From positions 278,505 to 342,504 of the forward strand of contig NZ_QRAP01000004.1 of NCBI RefSeq assembly GCF_003363015.1: a DNA stretch of 64,000 nucleotides, read 5' to 3'. This stretch comes from Enterobacillus tribolii (GTDB taxonomy: Bacteria > Pseudomonadota > Gammaproteobacteria > Enterobacterales > Enterobacteriaceae). The notes beneath the pieces are model-generated. The model saw nothing but the letters and a program-made list of their open reading frames with translations, searched no databases and was not told the DNA's origin. Shown piece after piece: positions 30,710 through 40,276 of the stretch. Numbering within the stretch: the first letter of the stretch is position 1; each line of letters begins with the position of its first letter. The position numbers and the translations under genes are program-made.

Positions 30710-33301
30710 CTATCGGTTGCAGGTTAATGAAATTTCGCGGTAGCCGGTCGTGGCGGCGTCATCGCCGAGGTCGCCCGGCATGGTCAGGCGGCAGTGATGT
30801 TCGCCCCAGACCACCTTCAGTTTTTCACCGGGTTTGATGCCGGAAACATAAACGTCGCCGTTCAGCCCGACGGTGCCGCTGTTGCGCCCCGCTTCGTTAA
30901 ACACCACCGCGCCAATCGGCAGCGTGTCGCCGTTCGCCATGCGGGTGTGAATCAACAGGCTGTGGCCGGTGTAGGTGTCGAATGCCACCCGCACGATGGC
31001 TTTTTCCGTCGGCACCACATCCTGGCTGGCGATGGGGACATCCAGCCCTGCGCCGATGTCCTGCGTGCGCAGCGCCACGCGGTTGTAGCGGTACGGCGTC
31101 GCCGACGGCAGCACCGCGTAGCCGAAGCGGTCAATCGCCACGCCGGGCTGATTTTCCAGCCGCACGCCGCGCGCGTTTTTGGCCTCCACCAGCATGAAGG
31201 TGTTTTGCAGCGGCTGGGAAAGCGTGACGCCGCCGCTGTGCACCAGTACGCCGCCGGCCAGTCCGATGTTTTCCTGTTGATAGCGGTTGCTGTAGCTGTA
31301 GCCGCCGCTGACGTTGCCCATGCTGCCGCGATAGTCGGCGTTCAGGCCGCTGGTCTGCCCGGCGGAATGGGTATGGCCGGTGTACAGCGAATAGCTCAGG
31401 CGCCGGTCGTCCAGCAGCGAGCCGCTGAGGCCGGTGTTGTAGCTGTCGCCGCTCTGGCGTGAATGCATCGCGCTGGTGTTGACGGTGATCTGCTCCTGGT
31501 CGTGATCGCCGAAGTTAAACGGCACGGAGAGCGTGAAGTTAACGCTGCGATCCGAGTAGCCGTACTGGCTGCGCGTGTCCTGAACGTACAGGCCGTAGCT
31601 GATGCGCTTCACCGTGTCGCTGAAGCCGAGCTGCACGGTGCGGTCGTTTCCGCCGTAGCCCCAGTAGGTCTGGCGGCTGACGTTGGCGTACAGCCGCGCG
31701 CCCGGCCACAGGTTCTGGGTAATCGCCAGTTCAACGCGTTCCCGTTTGTTGTTGTAACGGTTGGAGTAGTAGTAATGCTTGCGTGAGTCCGCCCAGTCGG
31801 GAATGCCCTGCTGGCCGTCGTTCGGATTCTGGTATTCGTTGCTGTAGTAGCCGTTGCGCCAGCGGTCGCGTTCCGCCACGGCGTCGGAGAAGTCGTAATA
31901 GCCCGACGTCGCGTAGCGGTAACCGGCCAGGCGGAAATCGGTGCCCATGCTGTTAAGCGATTTGGAATAAAGGAAACGGTAGCTCTGGCCGCGTTTGTTG
32001 CCGCCGCTGGCCAGCTCGGTGTCGGACACCGAAGCGTCAACCGACACCGCGCCCCAGCCGCCCAGGCTTTTCCCCACCCCGGCCACGGCGGAACGGTAGT
32101 GTTCCGCCATGATCACCCCGCCGTAAGGCGTGAAGTCGTGCCCCACCCCGCGCGCCACCGTCGCCTGCAGAAACGTCGGCTGGTACTGGCTGGTGCCGTC
32201 GTGGTATTTCCCGGCGGTCAGTTGGTAGTTCCAGATCCCTTCGCGCAGCATGTTCGCCACGGAGGAGAACGGCACGGTGAACGATTTTTTCGTGCCATCG
32301 GCTTCGTTGACGGTGACGCTCAGATCGCCGCTGTTGGTGCTGGGATAGATATCATGAATGCTGAATGCGCCGGGCGCGACGTTGGTACTGTAAATCACAT
32401 AGCCGTTCTGGCGCACTTCCACCCGCGCGTTAGTCAGCGCCACGCCGCGGATCACCGGCGCATAGCCGCGCAGGCTTTCCGGCAGCATCTGGTCCACGCT
32501 GGAGAGCTGCACCCCGCGGAACTGAAAGCTGTCGAACACCCGGTTATCCGTGCTTACCTGCCCGGCCTGCAAGCGGCTGCGCAGGGAAACCAGATCCGTT
32601 TCAGCCCACGAGGAGATGTTTTTCCAGCGGGCGCCGTAGCCGCTCTGCTTGCTCATGGTCGCGTTGTTACGCAACCGCCAGCGCCCCAGGTTCAGGCCGC
32701 TGTTCAGCGACAGAAAGGAGAATTCGGAGTCGTTGTAATCGCCGGATTTATAGTCGTTGCGGTTGTAGCTGAAGTTATAGTTGGCGTAGAGCGCGTTGAT
32801 GCCGTTGTCATACAACCGGGGAGAGATCGCCCCCTGCGCACTGACGTCCATAAACGCCTGCGGCACCGAGATATCCACGCGCTGCACGCTGACATCATAG
32901 CTGATTGTCGCCCCGCTGATGGCCTTATCCAGCGCCAGGCACTGTTCGTTGGCCGCCAGCGGCGCGGGCAGGCGGATGCCGTAACCCGCCAGCGATTCCC
33001 GGCTGAAGCAGGGAATGACCGGCTTGTCCGCGCTCTGCCGGCGGAACGTGACGTCACGGTGCTCTGTCAGCGTGCCGTTCAGATAGATGTCGAACGGGTA
33101 AGTGCCGGGCTGGACGGCGTCGCCCTGCGCCACCGCCTGTGCCGCGTTCATGTTGTCACTGCCGTGAATGAACGACATGTTGAAGTCATCCGCCCGTGCC
33201 GCCCCGCAATACAGTGAAGAGGCGCAGGAGGAGAGAATGGCCGCCTGAATGATGCGGCTGAGTTGGGTTTTTCTTGGTCTGCGTGCGCAACGATATGCCA
33301 T
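30710..33301 (-). CDS. Fimbrial outer-membrane usher (PapC/FimD family)
   Basis: 863 aa. A long signal region ends near residue 37 (ARADDFNMSF), followed by the N-terminal periplasmic domain with the conserved PGTYPFDIYLNG, the 24-strand barrel with plug, and the C-terminal domains containing GAVVFNEAG near 800. A cysteine pair near the end (HHCRLTMPG and SLTCNR) is typical. Ushers receive chaperone-subunit complexes and export the fibre. It is encoded 14 nt after the chaperone and 8 nt before the tip gene. Confidence 0.95.
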   Translation of the reverse strand: MAYRCARRPRKTQLSRIIQAAILSSCASSLYCGAARADDFNMSFIHGSDNMNAAQAVAQGDAVQPGTYPFDIYLNGTLTEHRDVTFRRQSADKPVIPCFSRESLAGYGIRLPAPLAANEQCLALDKAISGATISYDVSVQRVDISVPQAFMDVSAQGAISPRLYDNGINALYANYNFSYNRNDYKSGDYNDSEFSFLSLNSGLNLGRWRLRNNATMSKQSGYGARWKNISSWAETDLVSLRSRLQAGQVSTDNRVFDSFQFRGVQLSSVDQMLPESLRGYAPVIRGVALTNARVEVRQNGYVIYSTNVAPGAFSIHDIYPSTNSGDLSVTVNEADGTKKSFTVPFSSVANMLREGIWNYQLTAGKYHDGTSQYQPTFLQATVARGVGHDFTPYGGVIMAEHYRSAVAGVGKSLGGWGAVSVDASVSDTELASGGNKRGQSYRFLYSKSLNSMGTDFRLAGYRYATSGYYDFSDAVAERDRWRNGYYSNEYQNPNDGQQGIPDWADSRKHYYYSNRYNNKRERVELAITQNLWPGARLYANVSRQTYWGYGGNDRTVQLGFSDTVKRISYGLYVQDTRSQYGYSDRSVNFTLSVPFNFGDHDQEQITVNTSAMHSRQSGDSYNTGLSGSLLDDRRLSYSLYTGHTHSAGQTSGLNADYRGSMGNVSGGYSYSNRYQQENIGLAGGVLVHSGGVTLSQPLQNTFMLVEAKNARGVRLENQPGVAIDRFGYAVLPSATPYRYNRVALRTQDIGAGLDVPIASQDVVPTEKAIVRVAFDTYTGHSLLIHTRMANGDTLPIGAVVFNEAGRNSGTVGLNGDVYVSGIKPGEKLKVVWGEHHCRLTMPGDLGDDAATTGYREISLTCNR

Positions 33302-33315
33302 GATATTCCCGTCCG

Positions 33316-34002
33316 TTATTTTATTGGCGCATCGTTAACATCCGTGTGACCGCCGTAGTCGTTGATATAGCTGAAGGAAATCGTGCCGCCGACCACCGCG
33401 CCGGCAGGAATGGCAACGCGTATGCGTTCGCCGGGGGCGACCATATCTGACGTAACGTTCAGCCTTTTGCCCTGGCTGTTCCTGAAGTACACCGTGCCCA
33501 GCGTGACGAACATCGGCCCGTTATTGGCCGCCACCAGGTCGTTGCCCTGACGTTGCCAGGTCAGCGCCTTCGCCTGTTCATCCAGGGTGGTTTTCATTTC
33601 TGACGGGCGGTAAAAAAGTTTGATGCGGGTACGGACCGCGATTTGCAGTACGTTTTCTTTCTTCGGGGCCGGCGGAATTTCCTGCACGTTGATCCAGAAA
33701 ATGGATTCCCGATCCCGTGGCAGGCCGTTGCCGGAGTAGATGAACCGTAAGATGGCGTTTTTCCCGCCGTCCAGTTTCAAAATCGGCGGCACGACGACCA
33801 CCGGCAGCCCCTTCGGCATCTGGCTTTTGTCGCCGGTGTCCAGCCAGGTTTGCACCATGTAGGCGTCCGTTCCGTCATTGTGGATGGACAATGAGGAGGA
33901 TTTTTCCGTTGAATTGTAAATAACGCGGGTGGCGTCAACCTGAATGCCCGCAATGCCGCTGCACGAAAACAGCATGGTTAAGGCGAAAAAAATCTTTTTC
34001 AT
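33316..34002 (-). CDS. Periplasmic fimbrial chaperone (PapD/FimC family)
   Basis: 228 aa from the second of two close ATGs (34002), which has GAGAG at the better spacing. A signal peptide ends near GIAGIQVDATRVIY. The chaperone signature is present: TRVIYNSTEKSSSLSIHN, ILRFIYSGNGLPRDRESIFWIN and the RIKLFYRP block that anchors the subunit C-terminus. It folds and delivers pilins to the usher. It follows the major subunit by about 57 nt. Confidence 0.95.
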   Translation of the reverse strand: MKKIFFALTMLFSCSGIAGIQVDATRVIYNSTEKSSSLSIHNDGTDAYMVQTWLDTGDKSQMPKGLPVVVVPPILKLDGGKNAILRFIYSGNGLPRDRESIFWINVQEIPPAPKKENVLQIAVRTRIKLFYRPSEMKTTLDEQAKALTWQRQGNDLVAANNGPMFVTLGTVYFRNSQGKRLNVTSDMVAPGERIRVAIPAGAVVGGTISFSYINDYGGHTDVNDAPIK

Positions 34003-34059
34003 TGTCATCTCTCAATAACGCCGCGGGCCGTCCGTGGCCGGTTGATATCCGTAAGGCGA

Positions 34060-34587
34060 TTATTTGTACTGAATGGTGAACTGACTGGTGGCGTTAGCCT
34101 GACCCGGCGTTACGGTGTCCTGGAAGGAACGGTAGCGGGCCTGCAGGTTAAAGGTGGCTTTACCCGGGTTGTCGCCGTCGGCGGCAACGGTAACGTAGGC
34201 AGTGTCAGACGGATCGTTGGCAATCGGGAAGTGGCTGCCGTTGTTATCCAGAATTTCGATACCTACGCCGGTAGCGCCGCCGGTGACGGACAACAGATCC
34301 GGACGGCCGGCTACGGTATTGCCGTCAAAGCGCAGGGTGTAATCACCGGCTTCGCATTTTTCCAGTGAAATGGTGAAGGCTTTGGAGCCGCTGGTAGATT
34401 CCGCTTTCGGGAACGCAGTGACCGGGTATTTGCCCAGCTCAACGGTTTTATCCTGGTCGCCGCTGCTCACCTGGCAGGTAGATTGAATAATTTCGCCATT
34501 GAAAGTCACCGTGCCGTTGGCGGCCATGACCTGGTAGCTGGTTGCAGACAAAATAGCCGCAACAACAGGAACAAATACTTTATGCAT
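34060..34587 (-). CDS. Major fimbrial subunit (type 1 pilin-like, FimA family)
   Basis: 175 aa. A signal peptide ends at VMAANGTVTFNGEIIQSTCQVSS; the disulfide joins that cysteine and the one in LEKCEAGDYTL, and the protein ends ATSQFTIQYK with the penultimate tyrosine needed for the chaperone-usher pathway. It is the first gene of a minus-strand fimbrial operon with GGAG upstream and a long AT-rich leader, where the promoter should lie. Confidence 0.94.
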   Translation of the reverse strand: MHKVFVPVVAAILSATSYQVMAANGTVTFNGEIIQSTCQVSSGDQDKTVELGKYPVTAFPKAESTSGSKAFTISLEKCEAGDYTLRFDGNTVAGRPDLLSVTGGATGVGIEILDNNGSHFPIANDPSDTAYVTVAADGDNPGKATFNLQARYRSFQDTVTPGQANATSQFTIQYK

Positions 34588-35218
34588 TGTTTACTCCACT
34601 TATCTTATGCAGTTCATTAGCACGATAATTTCGTGCATATTGATTAACAACGTCATACCCGTTTTCAGGCAATATCTGTTCCCGGCGAATTTATGAATAC
34701 CGCCGCGCTAAAGACATTAAGCCTGACAGGCTTTGATGTTGATAATAATAATTACGCCGCTCTTCCCGGTTAATTAGAAAGCACGCTAACCAGAATTTCC
34801 CGGCATAGTCAGAAACAAACTTATGATTGATAATAAAGAGAAAAATCTCATTAGGACTTTTCTCTTTGATTTTAACGTGCGCCAGTCCCTTACTATTTAC
34901 ATGAAAGAATAATATGACAACTTTGGTTACATCAGCGGACGTATTCTGCGCCCTTTGTTAATAAAGTTCAAATTTACGCTCAATAAAAATTACTATTTTT
35001 AGGTAGGATTTTTCTAGTTATATAATTCATTAATAAAAAAATAAACTTTAATTAACGATAAAATTCCGGCTAAAATTCTTAATAATACCGGAGCGTCGAA
35101 TGGCATTAAGAAATTAACCGGCAAGCCGTCGTTTTCAATTACTGCCTCTGCCCGACTTCCGCCCATTACGGCTTTCCGGTAGTATGCGTGAGCTTTTTTC
35201 CTTACCGAGATTGCCGTT
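34588..35218. other. AT-rich region upstream of the fimbrial operon and queD
   Basis: About 630 bp with no convincing gene. It should hold the fimbrial promoter (minus) and the queD promoter (+). I looked for flanking inverted repeats that would mark an invertible switch and saw none. A 74-codon minus frame at 35014-35238 overlaps the queD start and is not accepted. Confidence 0.55.
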
Positions 35219-35581
35219 ATGACCACCACCCTGTTCAAAGATTTTCAATTCGAAGCCGCCCATCACCTTCCTCACGTTCCCTCAGGGCACAAATGCGGCA
35301 GGCTGCACGGGCACTCCTTTCTGGTCAGGGTCGAAGTGACCGGGGAGGTCGATCCGCATACCGGATGGGTGATCGATTTCGCCGAGATTAAAGCGGCATT
35401 CAAGCCCATTCTTGACCGTCTCGATCATTACTACCTGAATGACATCCCGGGGCTGGAAAACCCGACCAGCGAAGTGCTGGCGCAGTGGATCTGGCAGATG
35501 CTGAAACCCGCCCTGCCGTTGCTCAGCGCGATAATGGTGAAGGAAACCTGTACGGCGGGATGCACCTACCGGGGAGAGTAA
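35219..35581 (+). CDS. queD: 6-carboxy-5,6,7,8-tetrahydropterin synthase QueD
   Basis: 120 aa. Zinc-binding histidines are in FEAAHHLPH and GRLHGHSF, with the catalytic cysteine just before ([10 protein letters not shown]). It makes carboxy-tetrahydropterin from dihydroneopterin triphosphate, the second step of queuosine biosynthesis; QueE at 39410 does the next step. The E. coli protein is 121 aa. In E. coli queD lies next to cysJ; here the fimbrial operon separates them. Confidence 0.95.
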   Translation: MTTTLFKDFQFEAAHHLPHVPSGHKCGRLHGHSFLVRVEVTGEVDPHTGWVIDFAEIKAAFKPILDRLDHYYLNDIPGLENPTSEVLAQWIWQMLKPALPLLSAIMVKETCTAGCTYRGE

Positions 35582-35741
35582 CCCGGCAAAAGGCGTATCC
35601 GGCGCAAAGAAGGTAACTGCCCGTAACGCGGTGAAAAATTCTGCTCGACAGAACGGCGGCGTTCCCCTATTTTCTGTAAAGGCCCCGCATGGGCCAGCGT
35701 CGCTCGGACGGTTCCGGGCGCTAACGTTTACAGAGGACACC

Positions 35742-36956
35742 ATGACCGATTCCCGTAATCCGCGTCGTTTCACGCGCATTGATCGCCTTCCCCCTTACGT
35801 ATTCAACATCACTTCCGAGCTGAAAATGGCGGCGCGCCGGCGTGGCGAGGACATCATCGATCTCAGCATGGGCAACCCGGACGGCCCGACCCCGCCGCAC
35901 ATCGTGGAAAAATTATGTACCGTGGCGCAGCGTGAAGATACCCACGGTTACTCCACTTCACGTGGCATTCCGCGCCTGCGGCGCGCAATCTCCCGCTGGT
36001 ACGCCGACCGCTATCAGGTGGAGATCGATCCCGACAGCGAAGCCATCGTCACCATCGGCTCCAAAGAGGGGCTGGCGCACCTGATGCTGGCGACCCTCGA
36101 CCACGGCGACACCGTGCTGGTGCCCAACCCCAGCTACCCGATTCATATTTACGGCGCGGTCATCGCCGGAGCGCAGGTGCGCTCGGTGCCGCTGATTCAG
36201 GGCTGCGATTTTTTCGCGGAGCTGGAGCGCGCCATCCGGGAAAGCATTCCCAAGCCGAAAATGATGATTCTCGGCTTTCCGTCCAACCCGACGGCCCAGT
36301 GCGTCGAGCTGGATTTCTTCGAGCGGGTTATCGCCCTGGCGAAGCAGTATGATATGTTGGTGGTGCACGATCTGGCCTATGCGGACATCGTGTACGACGG
36401 CTGGAAAGCGCCTTCCATCATGCAGGTGCCCGGCGCCAAGGATATCGCGGTAGAGTTTTTCACGCTGTCCAAGAGCTACAACATGGCGGGCTGGCGCATC
36501 GGCTTTATGGTCGGCAACGCCGGGCTGGTGGCTGCGCTGGCGCGTATCAAAAGCTATCACGATTACGGCACATTTACGCCGTTGCAGGTGGCCGCCATCG
36601 CCGCGCTGGAGGGCGATCAGCAACCGGTGCGTGACATCGCGGAACAGTACCGCCAGCGGCGCAACGTGCTGGTGAAGGGGCTGCATGAGGCGGGCTGGAT
36701 GGTAGAAATGCCGAAGGCGTCGATGTACGTCTGGGCCAAAATCCCCGAACCTTACGCGCATCTGGGATCGCTGGAGTTTGCCAAAAAGCTGTTGGCCGAC
36801 GCGAAGGTGTCCGTCTCCCCCGGTATCGGGTTCGGCGATTACGGCGACGACCATGTGCGTTTCGCCCTGATCGAAAATCAGGACCGCATTCGCCAAGCCG
36901 TGCGCGGCATTAAGGCCATGTTCCGCCACGACGGGCTGATCAAGCCCAAAGCGTAA
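35742..36956 (+). CDS. alaC: Glutamate-pyruvate (alanine) aminotransferase AlaC
   Basis: 404 aa from the ATG at 35742, with AGAGGA 7 nt upstream; the open frame runs further upstream but without homology. It is a class I/II PLP aminotransferase, with SKSYNMAGWRIGF carrying the PLP lysine near residue 245 and the family start RFTRIDRLPPYVFNITSELK. It makes alanine from pyruvate and glutamate. A terminator follows at 36969-36992. The 160-nt gap from queD contains a small hairpin but no gene. Confidence 0.93.
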   Translation: MTDSRNPRRFTRIDRLPPYVFNITSELKMAARRRGEDIIDLSMGNPDGPTPPHIVEKLCTVAQREDTHGYSTSRGIPRLRRAISRWYADRYQVEIDPDSEAIVTIGSKEGLAHLMLATLDHGDTVLVPNPSYPIHIYGAVIAGAQVRSVPLIQGCDFFAELERAIRESIPKPKMMILGFPSNPTAQCVELDFFERVIALAKQYDMLVVHDLAYADIVYDGWKAPSIMQVPGAKDIAVEFFTLSKSYNMAGWRIGFMVGNAGLVAALARIKSYHDYGTFTPLQVAAIAALEGDQQPVRDIAEQYRQRRNVLVKGLHEAGWMVEMPKASMYVWAKIPEPYAHLGSLEFAKKLLADAKVSVSPGIGFGDYGDDHVRFALIENQDRIRQAVRGIKAMFRHDGLIKPKA

Positions 36957-36968
36957 TAACGCCCTGCG

Positions 36969-36992
36969 GCGCGCCCGGCAAAACGGGCGCGC
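36969..36992. terminator. Terminator between alaC and hcaT
   Basis: A perfect 9-bp GC-rich stem (GCGCGCCCG/CGGGCGCGC) with a 6-nt loop sits between the convergent genes alaC and hcaT, with ATTTC on the + side. Confidence 0.75.
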
Positions 36993-37001
36993 ATTTCTCC
37001 T

Positions 37002-38135
37002 TTATGCCGGACGGGGGCGGAAGAACAACACCGGCACCACCACCACAGCCATGGCGAAAAACATGGCGCTGCCGTAGTTTTCAAACAGAAAGCCTGCCAA
37101 TACCGTCATCAGCGCTACACTTCCGCCCATGCCCAGCGCGGAATAGACCGCCTGCAAACGGATCACGTCGCCGCCCTGCCGCGCAGAAATAAACCGCATC
37201 GCCGCCAGGTGGCAAACGGTAAAGGAACCGGCGTGCAGGATCTGAATCAGCAGCAGCCAGCTCAGTTCCGTGCTCCAGCCCATCAACCCCCAGCGCACCA
37301 GGCTGCAAACGGCGGACAGCAGCAGCAGGTTACGCACCGACCAGCGGCGGAAAACGCGGTTGCTGAGGGCGAACACCACGACCTCCGCCACCACGCCAAG
37401 CGACCACAGGTAACCAACGGCGGAAGCGGAATAGCCGGACGCCTTCCAGTAAATGGCGCTGAAGCCGTAGTACCCCGCGTGCGCGCCCTGCAACAACGCC
37501 GCGCACAGCATGAAGCGCCATACGGCCGGCTCGCGCAGCAACGTCATCCACGGCGTGGTCTGATCCGCTTTGCCCGGACGCTGTTCATCGCGCGGCATAT
37601 CCCGCGGGCGCAGCATCATACCGGCCAGCATGGCGGCCAGGGAAATGCAGAAAGTATACAGAATCGCCCGGTGGCCGAAGGCGTTCACCAGTTCGCCGGT
37701 GACGGCGGAACCAATCACGAAGGCCAGCGATCCCCACAGGCGCACTTTGCCGTAGTCAAGGCCGATCTGCCGTTGCCAGGTGGCCGCCAGCGCGTCTGAA
37801 AGCGGGATCAGCGGCCCGTAAAACAGGCAGAAGATAAAGATGACTGCCAGTAGCCAGGCCCAGGCATTACCCAGGGTAAACGCTGCGGCGCCGATTAACG
37901 CCAGCAGCGCCAACAGACGCAGCGCGTTAATCAGCGAAGAGGTTTTACTGACCGACGGCGCAATGAACAGGCTGCCGAGAAAACGGGCCACCATACCTGC
38001 GCCCAGCAATACGCCGATAGATTCCGGTGAAATCCCTTCCCCTTGCAGCCACAGGCTCCAGAACGGCAGAAAAATACCGAAAGAAAAGAAGTAGGTGAAA
38101 TAGCTCAGGCCCAACCAGCCCGCAGACGGCAACAT
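37002..38135 (-). CDS. hcaT: MFS transporter HcaT (3-phenylpropionate family)
   Basis: 377 aa (E. coli 379) with twelve predicted helices. LSYFTYFFSFGIFLPFWSLW at the start and DYGKVRLWGSLAFVIGS near residue 125 match HcaT, as does GAHAGYYGFSAIYWKASGYSASAVGYLWSLGV. It is an inner-membrane proton-driven carrier; the phenylpropionate substrate is inferred from E. coli. The ATG at 38135 has AAGGGGG. The hca catabolic genes are not present. A CRP site lies 116 nt upstream. Confidence 0.9.
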   Translation of the reverse strand: MLPSAGWLGLSYFTYFFSFGIFLPFWSLWLQGEGISPESIGVLLGAGMVARFLGSLFIAPSVSKTSSLINALRLLALLALIGAAAFTLGNAWAWLLAVIFIFCLFYGPLIPLSDALAATWQRQIGLDYGKVRLWGSLAFVIGSAVTGELVNAFGHRAILYTFCISLAAMLAGMMLRPRDMPRDEQRPGKADQTTPWMTLLREPAVWRFMLCAALLQGAHAGYYGFSAIYWKASGYSASAVGYLWSLGVVAEVVVFALSNRVFRRWSVRNLLLLSAVCSLVRWGLMGWSTELSWLLLIQILHAGSFTVCHLAAMRFISARQGGDVIRLQAVYSALGMGGSVALMTVLAGFLFENYGSAMFFAMAVVVVPVLFFRPRPA

Positions 38136-38247
38136 GATACCCCCTTTATGTAGAGGCGTTACTTTGACAGAGGCAGCGCAGGCAAACAATCACTAACTTG
38201 AATCTGGTTCACATAAAAAAGTTTTTTACTTCATCAGCAAAACGCAC

Positions 38248-38269
38248 AGTTGTGACAAGCGTCACAATA
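38248..38269. promoter_or_regulatory. CRP-cAMP binding site
   Basis: TGTGA (38251-38255), six bases, TCACA (38262-38266) gives both perfect half sites of the CRP consensus. It lies 116 nt upstream of hcaT and, on the other strand, a TATAAT box at 38278-38283 follows. It could control hcaT, a transcript toward 38477, or both. Confidence 0.65.
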
Positions 38270-38476
38270 ACTCGCTATATAATTCCCTGTGAAATAATGA
38301 CACACACATCAGGAATAGTTGTTTCCGGTTTGTTCAGTAACGGTAAATATAATAGGAAGCACGTACACTATTTATGGGAGGATGATCTGATTTTTATTCG
38401 TTAAGGATAGGAAGGTGAATTAAAACACGTAACGATACCCTCTCAGATAATTCTCTTTTTTTAATAACACCAGACT

Positions 38477-38626
38477 ATGAAAAACACACCAGTTAAAGAT
38501 ATTCTTATCGACATAATAAAGGCCGAAATTACCCATGAATTGTTTATGATTGAGTTCGATCTTCAGGCCGAGAACATGGGCTTCACCCTCAGTCAGGACG
38601 ATGCCGACACCCCGGATGTCGCCTGA
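38477..38626 (+). CDS. Possible small protein of 49 aa, unknown
   Basis: The frame encodes MKNTPVKDILIDIIKAEI, continuing to an acidic tail ending DTPDVA. It would be a short helical, soluble protein. No clear ribosome site is seen. Its last 34 bases overlap the convergent end of cdh, which counts against it. A CRP site and TATAAT box 200 nt upstream could provide a promoter. I do not recognise it; it may be spurious. Confidence 0.3.
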   Translation: MKNTPVKDILIDIIKAEITHELFMIEFDLQAENMGFTLSQDDADTPDVA

Positions 38627-39393
38627 CCGGTCAGCAGTTCACAGCGCTTATCCAGTAATGATTCGACCGATGCCCGGTTGCCGGGGTCCAGATCTTTACG
38701 CGTCGTCAGAATAATGAAACCCGCCTGACCGTCAAAGGTTGTGGGGATCAAGGCTACACCATAATAAGAAAGGTCTGATGGCGTAAGATGAAATTGCTGC
38801 GCAATCAACGGAATCGGATAAATACCCATGGCTGTCGGCTGAATAACACGGCGGGCATAATACGTATGTTTTAATAATTTATCCGGTAACGGACGCCACT
38901 GCGCTGAAATATAAGGCCGTTCCGCCAGCAGTTGACGGCGCACGTCTTCACGCAGACAGGTCAGATGGATATGTAATTGATTCTGACTGCGGCCGTAGGC
39001 TGAATTCAACGCCATGCCGAGCATGTCGTCAGGCACCGGCGCGGTGAACTGGCTTTTCAGGAAGTTACGCATGGTCCAGGCATAGCCGAAGTAGTCGGTC
39101 TGTCCGGGCGCCAGCAGTTGCGCGCTTTCTATGCCGGCAAGCGGCGCGGTGGGAACCAGGATGAAGTGGTACGGATAACGGGGATTCTGGATCACGCTGA
39201 ATCCCCGTTCTTTACCCTGCGCCATATAAACCTGACGGCAGGGCGCGGGGTCGCGTTTTTGCTGGTAATTCACCACGCACAGCTTGTCTACCACGCCCCA
39301 CAGGGCGTCGGAGCGGGCGCATCCGGTCAGCAGCATCACCGCCACCAGCAACAATATGCCGCGTTGCCGCTTAACGCTTCCCTTCGTCCGCAT
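38593..39393 (-). CDS. cdh: CDP-diacylglycerol diphosphatase Cdh
   Basis: 266 aa from the ATG at 39393 (AGGAG 10 nt upstream; the TTG at 39417 is rejected). An N-terminal membrane anchor (ILLLVAVMLLTGC, possibly a lipobox) precedes the domain with WGVVDKLCVVNYQQ and the histidine motif NQLHIHLTCL near residue 140, typical of the family. It cleaves CDP-diacylglycerol to phosphatidate and CMP at the inner membrane. It follows queE by 17 nt. Confidence 0.92.
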   Translation of the reverse strand: MRTKGSVKRQRGILLLVAVMLLTGCARSDALWGVVDKLCVVNYQQKRDPAPCRQVYMAQGKERGFSVIQNPRYPYHFILVPTAPLAGIESAQLLAPGQTDYFGYAWTMRNFLKSQFTAPVPDDMLGMALNSAYGRSQNQLHIHLTCLREDVRRQLLAERPYISAQWRPLPDKLLKHTYYARRVIQPTAMGIYPIPLIAQQFHLTPSDLSYYGVALIPTTFDGQAGFIILTTRKDLDPGNRASVESLLDKRCELLTGQATSGVSASS

Positions 39394-39409
39394 CCGCCCT
39401 CTCCTTTTC

Positions 39410-40081
39410 TCAGGCAATGTTCAGGTATTTGTGCGTCTGCATCGACAGGCGCCAGTTACGCGCAATACAGGTTTCAATACACAGGCGGGTCGCGCTCTCC
39501 TTCTGGCTGACGGGTTGCAGGGCAATCACGCGCCCCTTGTCGTCATTCAGCGTCGCCAACAACGCGTCCAGATCGTCGATGTCACGCTGGCGCGCCACCG
39601 GATGCTTGATTTCGTCGGCGCGTTCCAGCGCCTGCGCCAGCACCTTCAGCCCGCCGCGCATGTTCACTTTCGGCGACACCGTAACCCAGGTGCCGTCGGA
39701 ACAGCGGATCTCATGGGTGCCGCTGGTTTCTATCTGGCAGCGAAAGCCCTGGCTTTCCAGCTGTAACGTCAGCGCAAGCAGATCATACAGCGCCGGCTCC
39801 CCGCCGGTGATCACCACATGCCGCGCCATGTAGCCCTGACGCCGGATGATGTCTGCCAGCTCCGCCGGCGACGCGGCGCCCCAGGCGTCGCTCTCCGCGC
39901 TTTTCGTCAGAATCGCCTCCATGCCGGTTTCCTTCTCTGCCAGCCGTTCCCAGGTATGTTTGGTATCACACCAGCTACACCCGACCGGGCACCCCTGCAA
40001 ACGAATGAAAATGGCCGGTACGCCGGTGAAATAGCCTTCCCCTTGCAGGGTCTGAAACAGTTCATTAATCGGATACTGCAT
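39410..40081 (-). CDS. queE: 7-carboxy-7-deazaguanine synthase QueE
   Basis: 223 aa, the E. coli length. The radical-SAM cluster cysteines are in GCPVGCSWCDTKHTW near residues 31-38, with VVITGGEPALY as the SAM glycine motif. It contracts the ring of carboxy-tetrahydropterin to carboxydeazaguanine for queuosine. The ATG at 40081 gives the conserved start MQYPINELFQTLQGEGYFTG; thirty upstream codons in the same frame are discarded. Confidence 0.96.
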   Translation of the reverse strand: MQYPINELFQTLQGEGYFTGVPAIFIRLQGCPVGCSWCDTKHTWERLAEKETGMEAILTKSAESDAWGAASPAELADIIRRQGYMARHVVITGGEPALYDLLALTLQLESQGFRCQIETSGTHEIRCSDGTWVTVSPKVNMRGGLKVLAQALERADEIKHPVARQRDIDDLDALLATLNDDKGRVIALQPVSQKESATRLCIETCIARNWRLSMQTHKYLNIA

Positions 40082-40276
40082 GAAGTTCTCGTGTAAAACA
40101 TATAAGGATGAGATAAAGGAGGGTAAGTATAATACGCCGGCCGGATGGTGTCTGTTTGAACGGCACGGCAATATGGTCTAAACCCAGAAGACGGGAACAC
40201 TAATTTCGCCACGGCGGAGGCTTCTCCGCCACAGATTGATTTTCGGGCCGCGCCCGTCTGAAAGGATATTCAAACG

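Noticed and set aside
34588-35218. Possible phase-variation switch before the fimbrial operon
   Set aside because: No pair of flanking inverted repeats and no recombinase gene nearby.
35014-35238. 74-codon minus frame between fimA and queD
   Set aside because: Overlaps the queD start and ribosome region, mixed composition and no known family; possible but unsupported.
38198-38404. 68-codon + frame over the CRP site
   Set aside because: It covers the CRP site and promoter, which fits non-coding DNA better.
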